DNA of 10,155 nucleotides from JACMJP01 sp046160675 (GCA_046160675.1 JBJXHH010000014.1:1-10155); one strand, 5' to 3'; shown: positions 1 through 6,816, counted from the first letter of the stretch. Notes: generated from the letters alone by a model not told the origin. A program made the numbers and translations.

Positions 1-1483
1 AACGGAAGTGAATGCGGGCATAAATTCTTGATTCAGATGCTTCCACAGCCATGGCAGCGAACTCACCTGCAGCAGAAGGGAAAAAGTAGCCCAGAACTTC
101 TGCACCTGCACCACTAAATGTAGAGTGTCCAGAAGTATAACTTGGGAAATTGGGTACTCCAAAAAGTGCATCAATATCTGAATTTGTATTTGTTGGACGG
201 GGATAGAAGTAATAATACTTTGTATCCCAACAACTAATGCCGGCATCATTCATAGCAGTATTCATGTAAGCAAATACCCTTGCTGTGCGAAGCGGGTTCA
301 GTTTCCCGTCTACAACATGATCAATTGCAATTTGATTCCAGTGCCCCGGAGGAGAGTAAGTTCCGGGTCCATCACTCCAGAAATATGCAATATCTTCCTG
401 TTCTTTGCTTGCATTGTCTGTGAGGTCAAGTAATTCTTGTGTTGCAGTTTCAAACTCAGCAGAACCTACTGCGGGTGGTGGTCCGGGTCTTACAGTTTCT
501 ACATCAGGTATCCACCAAGGAATTACATTTCCGAATCTTGGAGTAATACCAACGGGACGTTGAGGGATATCCTGATTCTCCCAATGATCCCACTGATCTC
601 CCCACATCATGTCTGCAGTATCTTCCAGTAAAGCATATGTAGCAGCATCTACAGCAGCAAACTTAGAATTATCAGTTTTAGCCCTTGCAATAAACGTATT
701 TGCTACATAACTGCCTATGGAATCACCCGCTGTAATATCACTTTCTACTGCAAGCCCTGCCCATTTTCTAGATTCCCGGCATTCGTCAGCCATTTCTGCA
801 AGGTATGCAGTTTCGTTCGGGAACAAGAAGCCGAGTATTTTTTCAGCTACTGTAGCTATTGCTGCATCTTCATTCGGATAAGATGGGATATTGTTTGTTG
901 GAAATGCCTGTGCAACAGACCCATCAGTTTGAAAGATAGCCGGACGGTTATAAGTATATTTATAATGCCATGCTGCAATCATTGCATCAAAAGTTGCTGC
1001 GCTGAAATAAGCGTACATTCTTGAAGCGAAAGGCGGATGCGCAAAAGGGAAATCAGCCGATGCGGGATCAGTAGCAGTAGCTGCTGTTGGTGGCGGATAG
1101 TTTCCTTCCGGGCCCGGATCAGGCGGCAAAAAATATTTTGCAGTCAGTTCTTCAGCAATTTCAATCCACCTCACCATTGTGTTATTTCCCCAATAATCAA
1201 GGGCTTCTTGTTGTTCAGTAGAGATGGAGCTTGCTGATGTTTTAGTGGAAGCAAGTTCTGCAAGGTATTCAGCCGAAGTTGCATCACTCGGAGCATCAAT
1301 AAGTACATCTGTTCCACTGGTTAATAGAATCGGGTTCCATGTTCCACCGTCTTCATCTGTTGAAGCATAAGTATATGCTTCATAAAATACGCCTTGCGGA
1401 ATATCTGTTTCGCAAGACTGCAGGGCAAGCGCCGATATAAGTACGCTTCCTGCAACAAGTATATGCTGTTTTTTCATATTCAT
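1..1483 (-). CDS. Vanadium-dependent haloperoxidase / PAP2-superfamily lipoprotein (C-terminus beyond the window)
   Basis: At least 494 residues are encoded before the reading frame leaves the left edge. All three metal/phosphate-pocket motifs of the vanadium haloperoxidase and acid phosphatase (PAP2) superfamily are visible: K-x6-R-P at K422-R429-P430, a PSxxSGH block at 447-453, and S-R-x5-H at S485-R486-H492. In this family the pocket binds vanadate (halide oxidation by peroxide) or phosphate (phosphatase); sequence alone does not decide which. The long N-terminal part before the motifs is typical of bacterial haloperoxidase homologues and unlike small membrane PAP2 enzymes. The N-terminus is a signal peptide ending in LQSC (Cys24), suggesting a lipoprotein on the periplasmic or outer-membrane side. 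The start is the first of two close ATGs (1483, 1477), chosen for its A-rich upstream bases; MKK at 1477 is possible. It follows the barrel gene by 16 nt with no terminator, so the two are surely cotranscribed. Confidence 0.88.
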   Translation of the reverse strand, partial: MNMKKQHILVAGSVLISALALQSCETDIPQGVFYEAYTYASTDEDGGTWNPILLTSGTDVLIDAPSDATSAEYLAELASTKTSASSISTEQQEALDYWGNNTMVRWIEIAEELTAKYFLPPDPGPEGNYPPPTAATATDPASADFPFAHPPFASRMYAYFSAATFDAMIAAWHYKYTYNRPAIFQTDGSVAQAFPTNNIPSYPNEDAAIATVAEKILGFLFPNETAYLAEMADECRESRKWAGLAVESDITAGDSIGSYVANTFIARAKTDNSKFAAVDAATYALLEDTADMMWGDQWDHWENQDIPQRPVGITPRFGNVIPWWIPDVETVRPGPPPAVGSAEFETATQELLDLTDNASKEQEDIAYFWSDGPGTYSPPGHWNQIAIDHVVDGKLNPLRTARVFAYMNTAMNDAGISCWDTKYYYFYPRPTNTNSDIDALFGVPNFPSYTSGHSTFSGAGAEVLGYFFPSAAGEFAAMAVEASESRIYARIHFR

Positions 1484-1499
1484 TTTAGTATTTACTGGT

Positions 1500-2450
1500 T
1501 TATTCAGAGGCTTCTTTATTCCAAAGGTTTACTAAGTAGGTTACCCCACCCCCGATGTTAAATACTTTAGCAGTATTTCTTCCATCTAATGTGTAGGACG
1601 GTAAAAGATGAATACCTAAACCTTTTGCAAATGAAGGAATGTATTGAATATGACCTCCTATGTAAGATTTTTCTACATCATTTGTGGGGAAACCGCCATC
1701 CCAGTTCCTTATGTCAAAACCTCCAATTGTATTGAACATTCCGTACTCAGCTTCGACTTTAAAACTTAGACTTTCTGTAACATACCCTACTGTGAAAGAG
1801 TAATCTACTGCATCGGTCATATCAATTTCATTTGAGTTATAGGCTTCCGTATCAGTATAGTAGTAAGTTCTCACCAGGTTAGAATTTCCCCGGAGATGGT
1901 ATCCTGCCTGCAATTTTCCGTATAAACCCATGTTTGCTCTGTAAGCCAATACTCCTCTTCCTACACCATAGGGGCATCCTGCTCCTAGAGCAAAAGCTGC
2001 TTCAGGAACGTAGTCAGAGGCTGGAGTTGCAAAAGATGCTGATACCAAGGCTTTAAATTTACCCGGACCAACTTCTTTATCAAGTAACTGGTATTTTACT
2101 GCAAAGCTTACATCTTGGATACCTGTTTCGCCTGCAACTTCACCTGCACTGGGTGTAATAATCATGTAAGGCAGGTTGAAATAAAAATCAAGATTTTTAA
2201 CTATGCCAACAACAAAACCTGCTGAAATAGTATGCCTTGTTATTGTTCCGGCATTGGTATGTGTGCGCAGGGAGTCGCCTTCCCAATATTCGGTGGAAGT
2301 GCCATTGTTATAAAAAATACCTCCGCAAAACTCCCCAGGTTTCATCATAATGGCATCAGCCGGGGTTTGAGCCTGAGCTGCAAAGGCTGATGTAAAAAAA
2401 AGAATAATTAAATACTGAACTGATTTAAATAAAGATTGATTTGACCTCAT
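1500..2450 (-). CDS. Outer-membrane beta-barrel protein, phenol-MetA/transporter-like
   Basis: This 316-aa protein has a signal peptide with a likely cleavage after AQA27. The rest alternates short hydrophobic or aromatic strands with polar Gly/Asn/Asp turns, as in an outer-membrane barrel. The segment around residues 110-120 (GIQDVSFAVKY), followed by a loop and another strand, resembles the 'MetA-pathway of phenol degradation' barrel family, often annotated simply as 'transporter'. That family name is historical and does not show a role in phenol metabolism. The predicted location is the outer membrane, with a probable role in passage of small molecules. It is the first gene of a two-gene unit with the haloperoxidase lipoprotein, so it may bring substrate to, or release product from, that enzyme (inference). 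A canonical Bacteroidota promoter and a tandem OmpR-type repeat lie directly upstream. The family assignment is from motif impression only; the barrel nature is more secure. Confidence 0.8.
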   Translation of the reverse strand: MRSNQSLFKSVQYLIILFFTSAFAAQAQTPADAIMMKPGEFCGGIFYNNGTSTEYWEGDSLRTHTNAGTITRHTISAGFVVGIVKNLDFYFNLPYMIITPSAGEVAGETGIQDVSFAVKYQLLDKEVGPGKFKALVSASFATPASDYVPEAAFALGAGCPYGVGRGVLAYRANMGLYGKLQAGYHLRGNSNLVRTYYYTDTEAYNSNEIDMTDAVDYSFTVGYVTESLSFKVEAEYGMFNTIGGFDIRNWDGGFPTNDVEKSYIGGHIQYIPSFAKGLGIHLLPSYTLDGRNTAKVFNIGGGVTYLVNLWNKEASE

Positions 2451-2471
2451 TGTTTTTCGATTTAAGATTTA

Positions 2472-2503
2472 CAAAATTAGAAGTACATACAGGTGAAAGC
2501 AAA
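2472..2503 (-). promoter_or_regulatory. Bacteroidota sigma-A type promoter of the barrel-haloperoxidase operon
   Basis: Read on the minus strand, a -33 element TTTG (2503-2500) is followed by a 20-base spacer and a -7 element TAATTTTG (2479-2472). Both match the Bacteroidota consensus TTTG/TAnnTTTG exactly. The -7 box ends 21 nt before the ATG at 2450, which predicts a short leader of about 10-15 nt. Confidence 0.8.
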
Positions 2504-2535
2504 TACCAGATAACAATTTTGATCTTCTTTTAAAG

Positions 2536-2556
2536 TCATTTACATTTCATTTACAT
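2536..2556 (-). promoter_or_regulatory. Tandem 11-bp-period repeat, candidate OmpR-family operator (site A)
   Basis: On the minus strand the 10-mer ATGTAAATGA occurs twice, separated by one base (2556-2547 and 2545-2536), a perfect direct repeat with an 11-bp period. It lies 32 nt upstream of the -33 element of the barrel-haloperoxidase promoter and 21 nt beyond the stop codon of the regulator RR1. Two head-to-tail half-sites one helical turn apart are the standard binding geometry of OmpR/PhoB-family dimers. A further GTAAAT/ATTTAC inverted pair (2549-2563) overlaps the upstream half-site. Similar repeats precede RR1 and the 443-aa secreted gene. Confidence 0.6.
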
Positions 2557-2577
2557 GGTAAATAAACGGGGTAAGTT

Positions 2578-3288
2578 TTAGGATACAATGAGTTTATAAC
2601 CAAAACTTCGAATTGTTTCTATATGAACCTTACTGTCATTGGCAAGATGTTTCCTGAGTTTGGAAATAAAAACATCTATACTTCTGCCAATGTTGTTTTC
2701 TTCACTTTGCCACACTTTTTCAATGATCTCCCCCCGCTTCACAACTTTGTTTTTATTTAAACAGAGAATACGAAGTAACTCTGCTTCCCGCAGGGTGAGT
2801 TTGTGTTCAATATTATCAAGTTTCAAAGTAAGTTGATTAAAGTCAAACAGATAATTTCCAATGGAGATAATCGGTTTGTCAGAGTCTTCATGAGGCTTGA
2901 ACAAAACATTACTCCGTTTTAAGAATACATCTACTTTATATAGTAGTTCATCTATGCTGTAAGGTTTCATAAGGTAATCATCTGCCCCGGTTTTAAATCC
3001 CTCTAACCTGTCTTCAAGCATCGATTTTGCAGAAAGGATAAGTATTGGAACATTTTGGTTATGCTTCCTGATCTGACTTATAAGTGTAAGCCCGTCAAGC
3101 CTGGGCAACATGATATCAATAATACAAAGGTGAAATTGTGAAGCAATAAATTCCGAATAAGCGCTATCGCCATTTGCACAATGTGTTATTTTCAACCCAG
3201 CCCTTTCGAGGTTATCTTTGGTAACATATGCAAGATTGGTATCATCCTCAACATAAAGTATCCGGATATTTGTTGCTGCATATTTCAT
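2578..3288 (-). CDS. OmpR-family response regulator RR1 (RprY-like), orphan
   Basis: This is a 236-aa DNA-binding response regulator. The receiver (about residues 8-125) has the acidic pocket E14/D15/D16, phospho-acceptor D58 in the block IDIMLPRLDG, switch S86 and invariant K108 before P109, so phosphorylation chemistry looks intact. The C-terminal winged helix (about 140-236) has the recognition helix GRSIDVFISKLRKHLA at 201-216 and the closing GYK wing. No histidine kinase is adjacent; the only one here is about 3.5 kb upstream, with paralogue RR2. The two regulators share the VTKDNL, LTLREAELLR and LCLN blocks and most recognition-helix residues, so they probably arose by duplication and may share DNA sites or a kinase (inference). 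Its upstream region has a TGTAAA tandem repeat but no consensus promoter, consistent with activated, possibly autoregulated, expression. The start ATG follows an A-rich run, with no Shine-Dalgarno sequence. Confidence 0.93.
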   Translation of the reverse strand: MKYAATNIRILYVEDDTNLAYVTKDNLERAGLKITHCANGDSAYSEFIASQFHLCIIDIMLPRLDGLTLISQIRKHNQNVPILILSAKSMLEDRLEGFKTGADDYLMKPYSIDELLYKVDVFLKRSNVLFKPHEDSDKPIISIGNYLFDFNQLTLKLDNIEHKLTLREAELLRILCLNKNKVVKRGEIIEKVWQSEENNIGRSIDVFISKLRKHLANDSKVHIETIRSFGYKLIVS

Positions 3289-3346
3289 TTTTTTGAAAGG
3301 TAAAACCGATGTAATATTATAAGGGAAAATGACTAATTATGCCGGA

Positions 3347-3363
3347 TTTACAAATGTTTTACA
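3347..3363 (-). promoter_or_regulatory. TGTAAA tandem repeat upstream of RR1, candidate operator (site B)
   Basis: On the minus strand TGTAAA occurs at 3363-3358 and again at 3352-3347, exactly 11 bp apart. The repeat begins 58 nt upstream of the RR1 start codon and lies between that gene and the porin-like gene. It shares core and period with site A and is read in the same direction as the gene. I find no consensus TTTG/TAnnTTTG pair here; the nearest is TACCTTTC (3302-3295), which misses the final G and has no -33 partner. This suits an activator-dependent promoter, with autoregulation by RR1 or control by RR2 as candidates. Confidence 0.5.
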
Positions 3364-3383
3364 CTCACATTTCGCATAACTAA

Positions 3384-4529
3384 CTAGAACCCAATATTCA
3401 TATCCAGCCTGAAACGATTATTTGTTTCAAGCGTTGCGCCGGGTGTGTTTTCAGCAATTCCTTCCACAATATAAGTTCTTAACATGATATTACATTTTGG
3501 TCCAAACGCATAAGCTAATCTTATTTCAAAACCCTGGAAATTGCTGCTTCTAGTGCCTGTTGCACCGCTGAAACCCCAGCGCAGCCAATCGTCCTGTGCG
3601 AAATAATCAACTATGCTGTATTTTTCAATATGCGCATAAGTGAAAGAGATGAGATAATCTTTTGCGGCTTTTAATTTTCCTATTTCAAGTATTACATCAT
3701 AACCCATAGTTTCTCCATCGTGAGCATTTGCAACAATTGTTGAATCTGTGAGGTCAGCAAGGTTCATCATAACATTTGCTCCTATAGTGATCGGCAGCTT
3801 AGCAGTATTATAGGTAAAACGAACATTACTTACAGAAAGGTTATAATCTACAGAGAATGTTTCCACTCCATCAGGAAGATTACCAAGACTATCCATGTTA
3901 AATATGCCTGTAGCAAGGTTCAGTTCAGTTTTTTCTGATTTATGATTCAGGTGAATCTGCCCTGCAAGTAAAGTACGGTCTTTGTCAAAGGGCTTTCCGG
4001 CAGAGGAAATAAAAAACATCCCGGCTGCAGGTTTTACTTTTAAGGTTCCTATTTCATTTTTAATCTCGTAACTGGCATATAATCCTTCTGGCGAAACATC
4101 CTCGTCCCAGAACAGTTCATCCTGGTAATAAAATGGAAAAGTATTTTTACCTGTCCAGGCTGTGAGGCCTTTGCAAGTATATTTTATAAAAGCTCTGTCT
4201 AGCCCAATAGGAAGTGTTGCAAATTCATTTCCCCAGGTTAAGTGCGGGCTTTGCTGGTCAGTAGCTGAACCTGCCCTTATGCGGCCGCCGAAACTGAGGT
4301 TCTTGTTATAATCATATGTAAATCCGAGGCGGAACCTTGAGCGGAAACGCAGTCTTGGATCCAACGTATCACCTGCAGAGGTGATAACATCCCAATCATG
4401 TTCGAGCCGTGTTCTTGCATCACCGTAAAAATTCAATTTTTTTTCAGCGTCGTTCGCTTGTGTTTGCGCAAAACTTTGAGTGCCTGCAAAACACAAAAAT
4501 AGGGCTGCAAATAGTAGTATTTTTTTCAT
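3384..4529 (-). CDS. Outer-membrane porin-like beta-barrel protein (putative porin / alginate-export type)
   Basis: This 381-aa protein begins with a clear signal peptide (cleavage probably after SFA21). The mature part opens with FYGDARTRLEHDWD and soon a strand-rich RLRFRSRFRLGFTYDY segment, then repeated beta-hairpins, and it ends with LDMNIGF. That C-terminal aromatic residue is the usual outer-membrane-barrel assembly signal. The N-terminal pattern recalls the 'putative porin' and alginate-export barrel families of Bacteroidota; a specific substrate cannot be read from it. It lies downstream of the 443-aa secreted protein but is separated from it by a strong terminator. I see no consensus promoter in the short stretch between that terminator and the ATG, so it may use a non-canonical promoter or read-through. 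The 94-nt gap before RR1 has no terminator, so read-through into RR1 is possible. Confidence 0.8.
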   Translation of the reverse strand: MKKILLFAALFLCFAGTQSFAQTQANDAEKKLNFYGDARTRLEHDWDVITSAGDTLDPRLRFRSRFRLGFTYDYNKNLSFGGRIRAGSATDQQSPHLTWGNEFATLPIGLDRAFIKYTCKGLTAWTGKNTFPFYYQDELFWDEDVSPEGLYASYEIKNEIGTLKVKPAAGMFFISSAGKPFDKDRTLLAGQIHLNHKSEKTELNLATGIFNMDSLGNLPDGVETFSVDYNLSVSNVRFTYNTAKLPITIGANVMMNLADLTDSTIVANAHDGETMGYDVILEIGKLKAAKDYLISFTYAHIEKYSIVDYFAQDDWLRWGFSGATGTRSSNFQGFEIRLAYAFGPKCNIMLRTYIVEGIAENTPGATLETNNRFRLDMNIGF

Positions 4530-4560
4530 TGTTTTAGTTTAGAGTTAGAATTTGAGTGAT

Positions 4561-4609
4561 AAAAAAGTGCAGTTAACTCCTGTAAGAATTACATTGTACT
4601 AACCGCACT
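4561..4609 (-). terminator. Rho-independent terminator after the 443-aa secreted protein gene
   Basis: On the minus strand AGTGCGGTTA (4609-4600) pairs with TAACTGCACT (4575-4566) in a 10-bp stem with one G-U wobble. Inside the 24-nt loop a second perfect hairpin forms, TGTAA-TTC-TTACA (4593-4581). The stem runs into six consecutive T residues ending at 4561. It begins 22 nt after the stop codon of the 443-aa gene and ends 31 nt before the porin-like start codon, separating the two transcription units. Confidence 0.82.
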
Positions 4610-4631
4610 CTATGTGTATAAGAAATTGGTT

Positions 4632-5963
4632 TTATGCTTTAGGTATTTCAAAAACAAAGTGGCCCACAAAAGCATGGCGCTCAAAAGAAAGTATGAGCAT
4701 ATGTACCTTGTTGGGGTCAGTTTCATCCCTGAAAAACAGAGGCCCGTCAATGCCTATTTCATGGCTATCCAGCCAGGTATCATTTGCATCCAGCAACATG
4801 GCAAAGTAAGGGTTTTGCAGGCTCGATGTAGCATTTATATCATCTATTGAATTATAGAATGAATGGTTTCCGATACCCATAGGGCGTTGCCAGCCTTTGT
4901 GCATGGCTGAAGAATTGAGTACAGGTAGTTTATCTAACTGCAGTCCACCGACGATAAATTTTGTAAGAGTTGTTTTTGCATTATCAGTAAAATAGAGCTG
5001 TAATTCTTGTGTAGGTGTAGCTGCTGCATTTGCTGAGGTGGTAGTGCGCAACATTACTTTTTGGATGTTCTGAAAACGGCTCAGCTGGGTTTTGCGGGGT
5101 TCATCTTTTGTGTATTGTCCTGGTGATGCGAAGGTTGCAAACTTTGTATCATTGTTCAGAAAATCATTAATGGATGTATAGCCTATGGGGCTGATAATAT
5201 TTTTTGCCTTTGTTTCCCTTTCTCCTTTCAGCGGATACAATTCATGGTTTAGGTTGGTGAATGCTATTTCACTTTCGCCGTTCACTTTCCTGAGTACATT
5301 AAGATCTACCTTCGCAGCTTTTTCATCATAGTACGTTGTGAGCATTTTGTCGTATTTTGTAATAGCTGTACTGTTACGTTTTGCAAATAAGTCGTTGTAC
5401 AGTTCTTCAGGAAAATCAAACCAGCACTGGAAGTACAGCTTGTCATTACTATCTTCAGTAGTAAATGCTATCACTTCCCACAGGCCTTTTGCAAGGCAGT
5501 TATTGGCAATATCAATTCTTGTTATCACTGATTCCTCAGTGCCATTTCCCAGGGCTGTAAAATTCTTGTTTGTGAATTTTACCTGAATGCGGTTGAATTC
5601 CTGGTTCATTACTGCGAGGTAACTCAGGTAGGGGTCACCTGTAACGTACTCTGGAACTGACGGCATCATTTCCATCAGGTTTACATCTTTTATAAAGATG
5701 GTGTCGCTGATGTTATTTCCCGGAAGGATAACTGCATCAAACTTTCCTGAAGCATTTTGTGTGAAGTGAATTGCATTATGCGCATATTTTCCAGCCTGGG
5801 TACTCTTAAACCCAATCATATTGTTATGCGGGTATTCTTCATCTGTAGCGGTTAGCAATGTTGCTTTGTACACTTTACTTCCTGCAGAGGGATTGTTTTC
5901 GCCTGCAAATGTTATTATTGCACACATTGTGAGTGCAAAAATCAAGGAGCATGTCTTTTTCAT
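4632..5963 (-). CDS. Secreted protein of unknown function, 443 aa
   Basis: I do not recognise this family. The protein has a signal peptide (cleavage likely after TFA20; Cys14 lies within the hydrophobic stretch and is not a convincing lipobox), so it should be periplasmic or secreted. There is no later membrane segment and no C-terminal sorting domain that I can identify; the end (HFVFEIPKA) is beta-like. The mature part is rich in Asn, Thr and aromatic residues and looks mostly beta-stranded. Distinctive blocks are KGLWEVIAFTTED (159-171), FQCWFDFPEELY (178-189), MHKGWQRPMGIGNHSFY (354-370) and HEIGIDGPLFFRDETD (401-416), the last with several clustered acidic residues that could bind metal (speculative). 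It forms its own transcription unit: a promoter-like -7 box, a palindrome and a TGTAAA tandem repeat lie upstream, and a strong terminator follows. Its position between RR2 and RR1 makes it a plausible target of that regulatory pair. Confidence 0.85.
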   Translation of the reverse strand: MKKTCSLIFALTMCAIITFAGENNPSAGSKVYKATLLTATDEEYPHNNMIGFKSTQAGKYAHNAIHFTQNASGKFDAVILPGNNISDTIFIKDVNLMEMMPSVPEYVTGDPYLSYLAVMNQEFNRIQVKFTNKNFTALGNGTEESVITRIDIANNCLAKGLWEVIAFTTEDSNDKLYFQCWFDFPEELYNDLFAKRNSTAITKYDKMLTTYYDEKAAKVDLNVLRKVNGESEIAFTNLNHELYPLKGERETKAKNIISPIGYTSINDFLNNDTKFATFASPGQYTKDEPRKTQLSRFQNIQKVMLRTTTSANAAATPTQELQLYFTDNAKTTLTKFIVGGLQLDKLPVLNSSAMHKGWQRPMGIGNHSFYNSIDDINATSSLQNPYFAMLLDANDTWLDSHEIGIDGPLFFRDETDPNKVHMLILSFERHAFVGHFVFEIPKA

Positions 5964-6005
5964 TTCAAAAATTTGTTTTGTTGGTATCGGATACTATTGA
6001 GCGGG

Positions 6006-6013
6006 CAAAAATA
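6006..6013 (-). promoter_or_regulatory. Candidate -7 promoter element of the 443-aa secreted protein gene
   Basis: Read on the minus strand, TATTTTTG (6013-6006) matches the Bacteroidota -7 consensus TAnnTTTG and ends 42 nt before the ATG at 5963. No TTTG lies at the expected 19-21 nt upstream; the position holds TTTACA (6039-6034). A good -7 box with a poor -33 box fits a promoter that needs an activator, and site C lies just upstream. Confidence 0.5.
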
Positions 6014-6029
6014 GGATTGGCTGCAATCC
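6014..6029. repeat. Perfect inverted repeat in the promoter spacer, possible operator
   Basis: GGATTG (6014-6019) and CAATCC (6024-6029) form a perfect 6-bp inverted repeat around GCTG. It abuts the -7 element of the 443-aa gene and fills most of the spacer toward -33, where a bound dimeric regulator would block RNA polymerase. It lies upstream of the predicted transcript start, so it should act as DNA rather than as an RNA hairpin. The function is inferred from position only. Confidence 0.35.
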
Positions 6030-6054
6030 GCTTTGTAAAAGGGTTTCAAAAGAA

Positions 6055-6071
6055 TGTTAATGATATGTAAA
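6055..6071 (+). promoter_or_regulatory. TGTTAA/TGTAAA tandem repeat upstream of the 443-aa gene, candidate operator (site C)
   Basis: On the plus strand TGTTAA (6055-6060) and TGTAAA (6066-6071) are exactly 11 bp apart; the extended half-site ATGTTAATGA (6054-6063) differs from the site A half-site at one base. The site lies 41 nt upstream of the -7 box of the 443-aa gene, between it and the RR2 stop codon. It is oriented opposite to the gene, unlike sites A and B, which lowers my confidence that it works the same way. Confidence 0.42.
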
Positions 6072-6094
6072 AACTCCTGTGAGTAGCTGTAAGC

Positions 6095-6793
6095 TTAGGT
6101 TTTTACTTTGAATTTGAATCCTACACCCCGCACATTTTCTATCTCAATGTTCGGGTCGTTGCTTAAGTATTTGCGGAGCCGGGAAACAAAAACATCCAAA
6201 CTCCTTCCTATATAATAGTCATCTTCTCCCCAAACATTTTGCAGAATGTTATCTCTTTTTAACACTTTGTTCGGATTGAGGCAAAGCATGCGCAGTAATT
6301 CGGCTTCCCTGAGAGTGAGCTCATGTTTTTCATTTCCGGAAGTGAGAGTGAGTTCCTTAAAATTGAATTCATAGTTCCCGATGGTATGAATATTCTGATC
6401 TTTCGAAATATCATTAGAATAAACCTGGCTTCGTTTTAAGAATACTTCTATTTTAAAAATGAGTTCATCAAAATTAAAAGGTTTGAGGATATAATCATCT
6501 GCTCCAAACTTATAAGCGTTTATTTTATCATCGAGCAATGATTTTGCTGTAAGAAATATAATAGGAATATGCTCACTTTTATCACGGATCTTTTGTGCAA
6601 TACTAAACCCGTCAAGTTTCGGAAGCATTATATCCAGCAGGCATAAATCAAATTTTTGTTTCTGTAGGGTTTGAACCGCATCCAAACCGTCTGCACATAG
6701 TGTAACATCATAGCCTTTATTCTGCAAGTTGTCTTTTGTTACAAACCCCAAAGATTCATCATCTTCAACATATAATATTTTCGGTCTGTTCAT
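6095..6793 (-). CDS. OmpR-family response regulator RR2 (RprY-like), partner of the adjacent kinase
   Basis: This 232-aa response regulator has a receiver with acidic residues E10/D11/D12, phospho-acceptor D54 in LDIMLPKLDG, switch T82 and K104 before P105: a complete set. The winged-helix output domain (about 135-232) has the recognition helix GRSLDVFVSRLRKYLS at 196-211, which differs from that of RR1 mainly by conservative changes. The gene starts 23 nt after the histidine kinase stop codon, so the two are cotranscribed and are very probably a cognate pair, similar to the RprX-RprY arrangement known in Bacteroidetes. Its likely role is to convert the envelope signal sensed by that kinase into transcription, with the TGTAAA tandem repeats in this window as candidate targets (inference). 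The 131-nt gap after it has no convincing terminator. Confidence 0.94.
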   Translation of the reverse strand: MNRPKILYVEDDESLGFVTKDNLQNKGYDVTLCADGLDAVQTLQKQKFDLCLLDIMLPKLDGFSIAQKIRDKSEHIPIIFLTAKSLLDDKINAYKFGADDYILKPFNFDELIFKIEVFLKRSQVYSNDISKDQNIHTIGNYEFNFKELTLTSGNEKHELTLREAELLRMLCLNPNKVLKRDNILQNVWGEDDYYIGRSLDVFVSRLRKYLSNDPNIEIENVRGVGFKFKVKT

Positions 6794-6816
6794 TCTTTAG
6801 AATAATTGTAATGAAA

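Noticed and set aside
437..1237. Open frames on the plus strand at 437-631 and 1037-1237, among others.
   Set aside because: They lie opposite the haloperoxidase reading frame, whose catalytic motifs are intact. Their products are low-complexity and have no start context or recognisable domains.
4581..4593. TGTAA-GAA-TTACA upstream of the porin-like gene as another copy of the TGTAAA operator.
   Set aside because: It is an inverted pair inside the terminator loop, not a direct repeat at 11 bp, and is better explained as the inner hairpin of the terminator.
6068..6084. Small hairpin ACTC-ACAG-GAGT followed by TTTTTA after the RR2 stop codon (minus strand), a possible terminator.
   Set aside because: The stem is only 4 bp with half A-T pairs; it is too weak for a confident intrinsic terminator, and the bases overlap the tandem repeat of site C.
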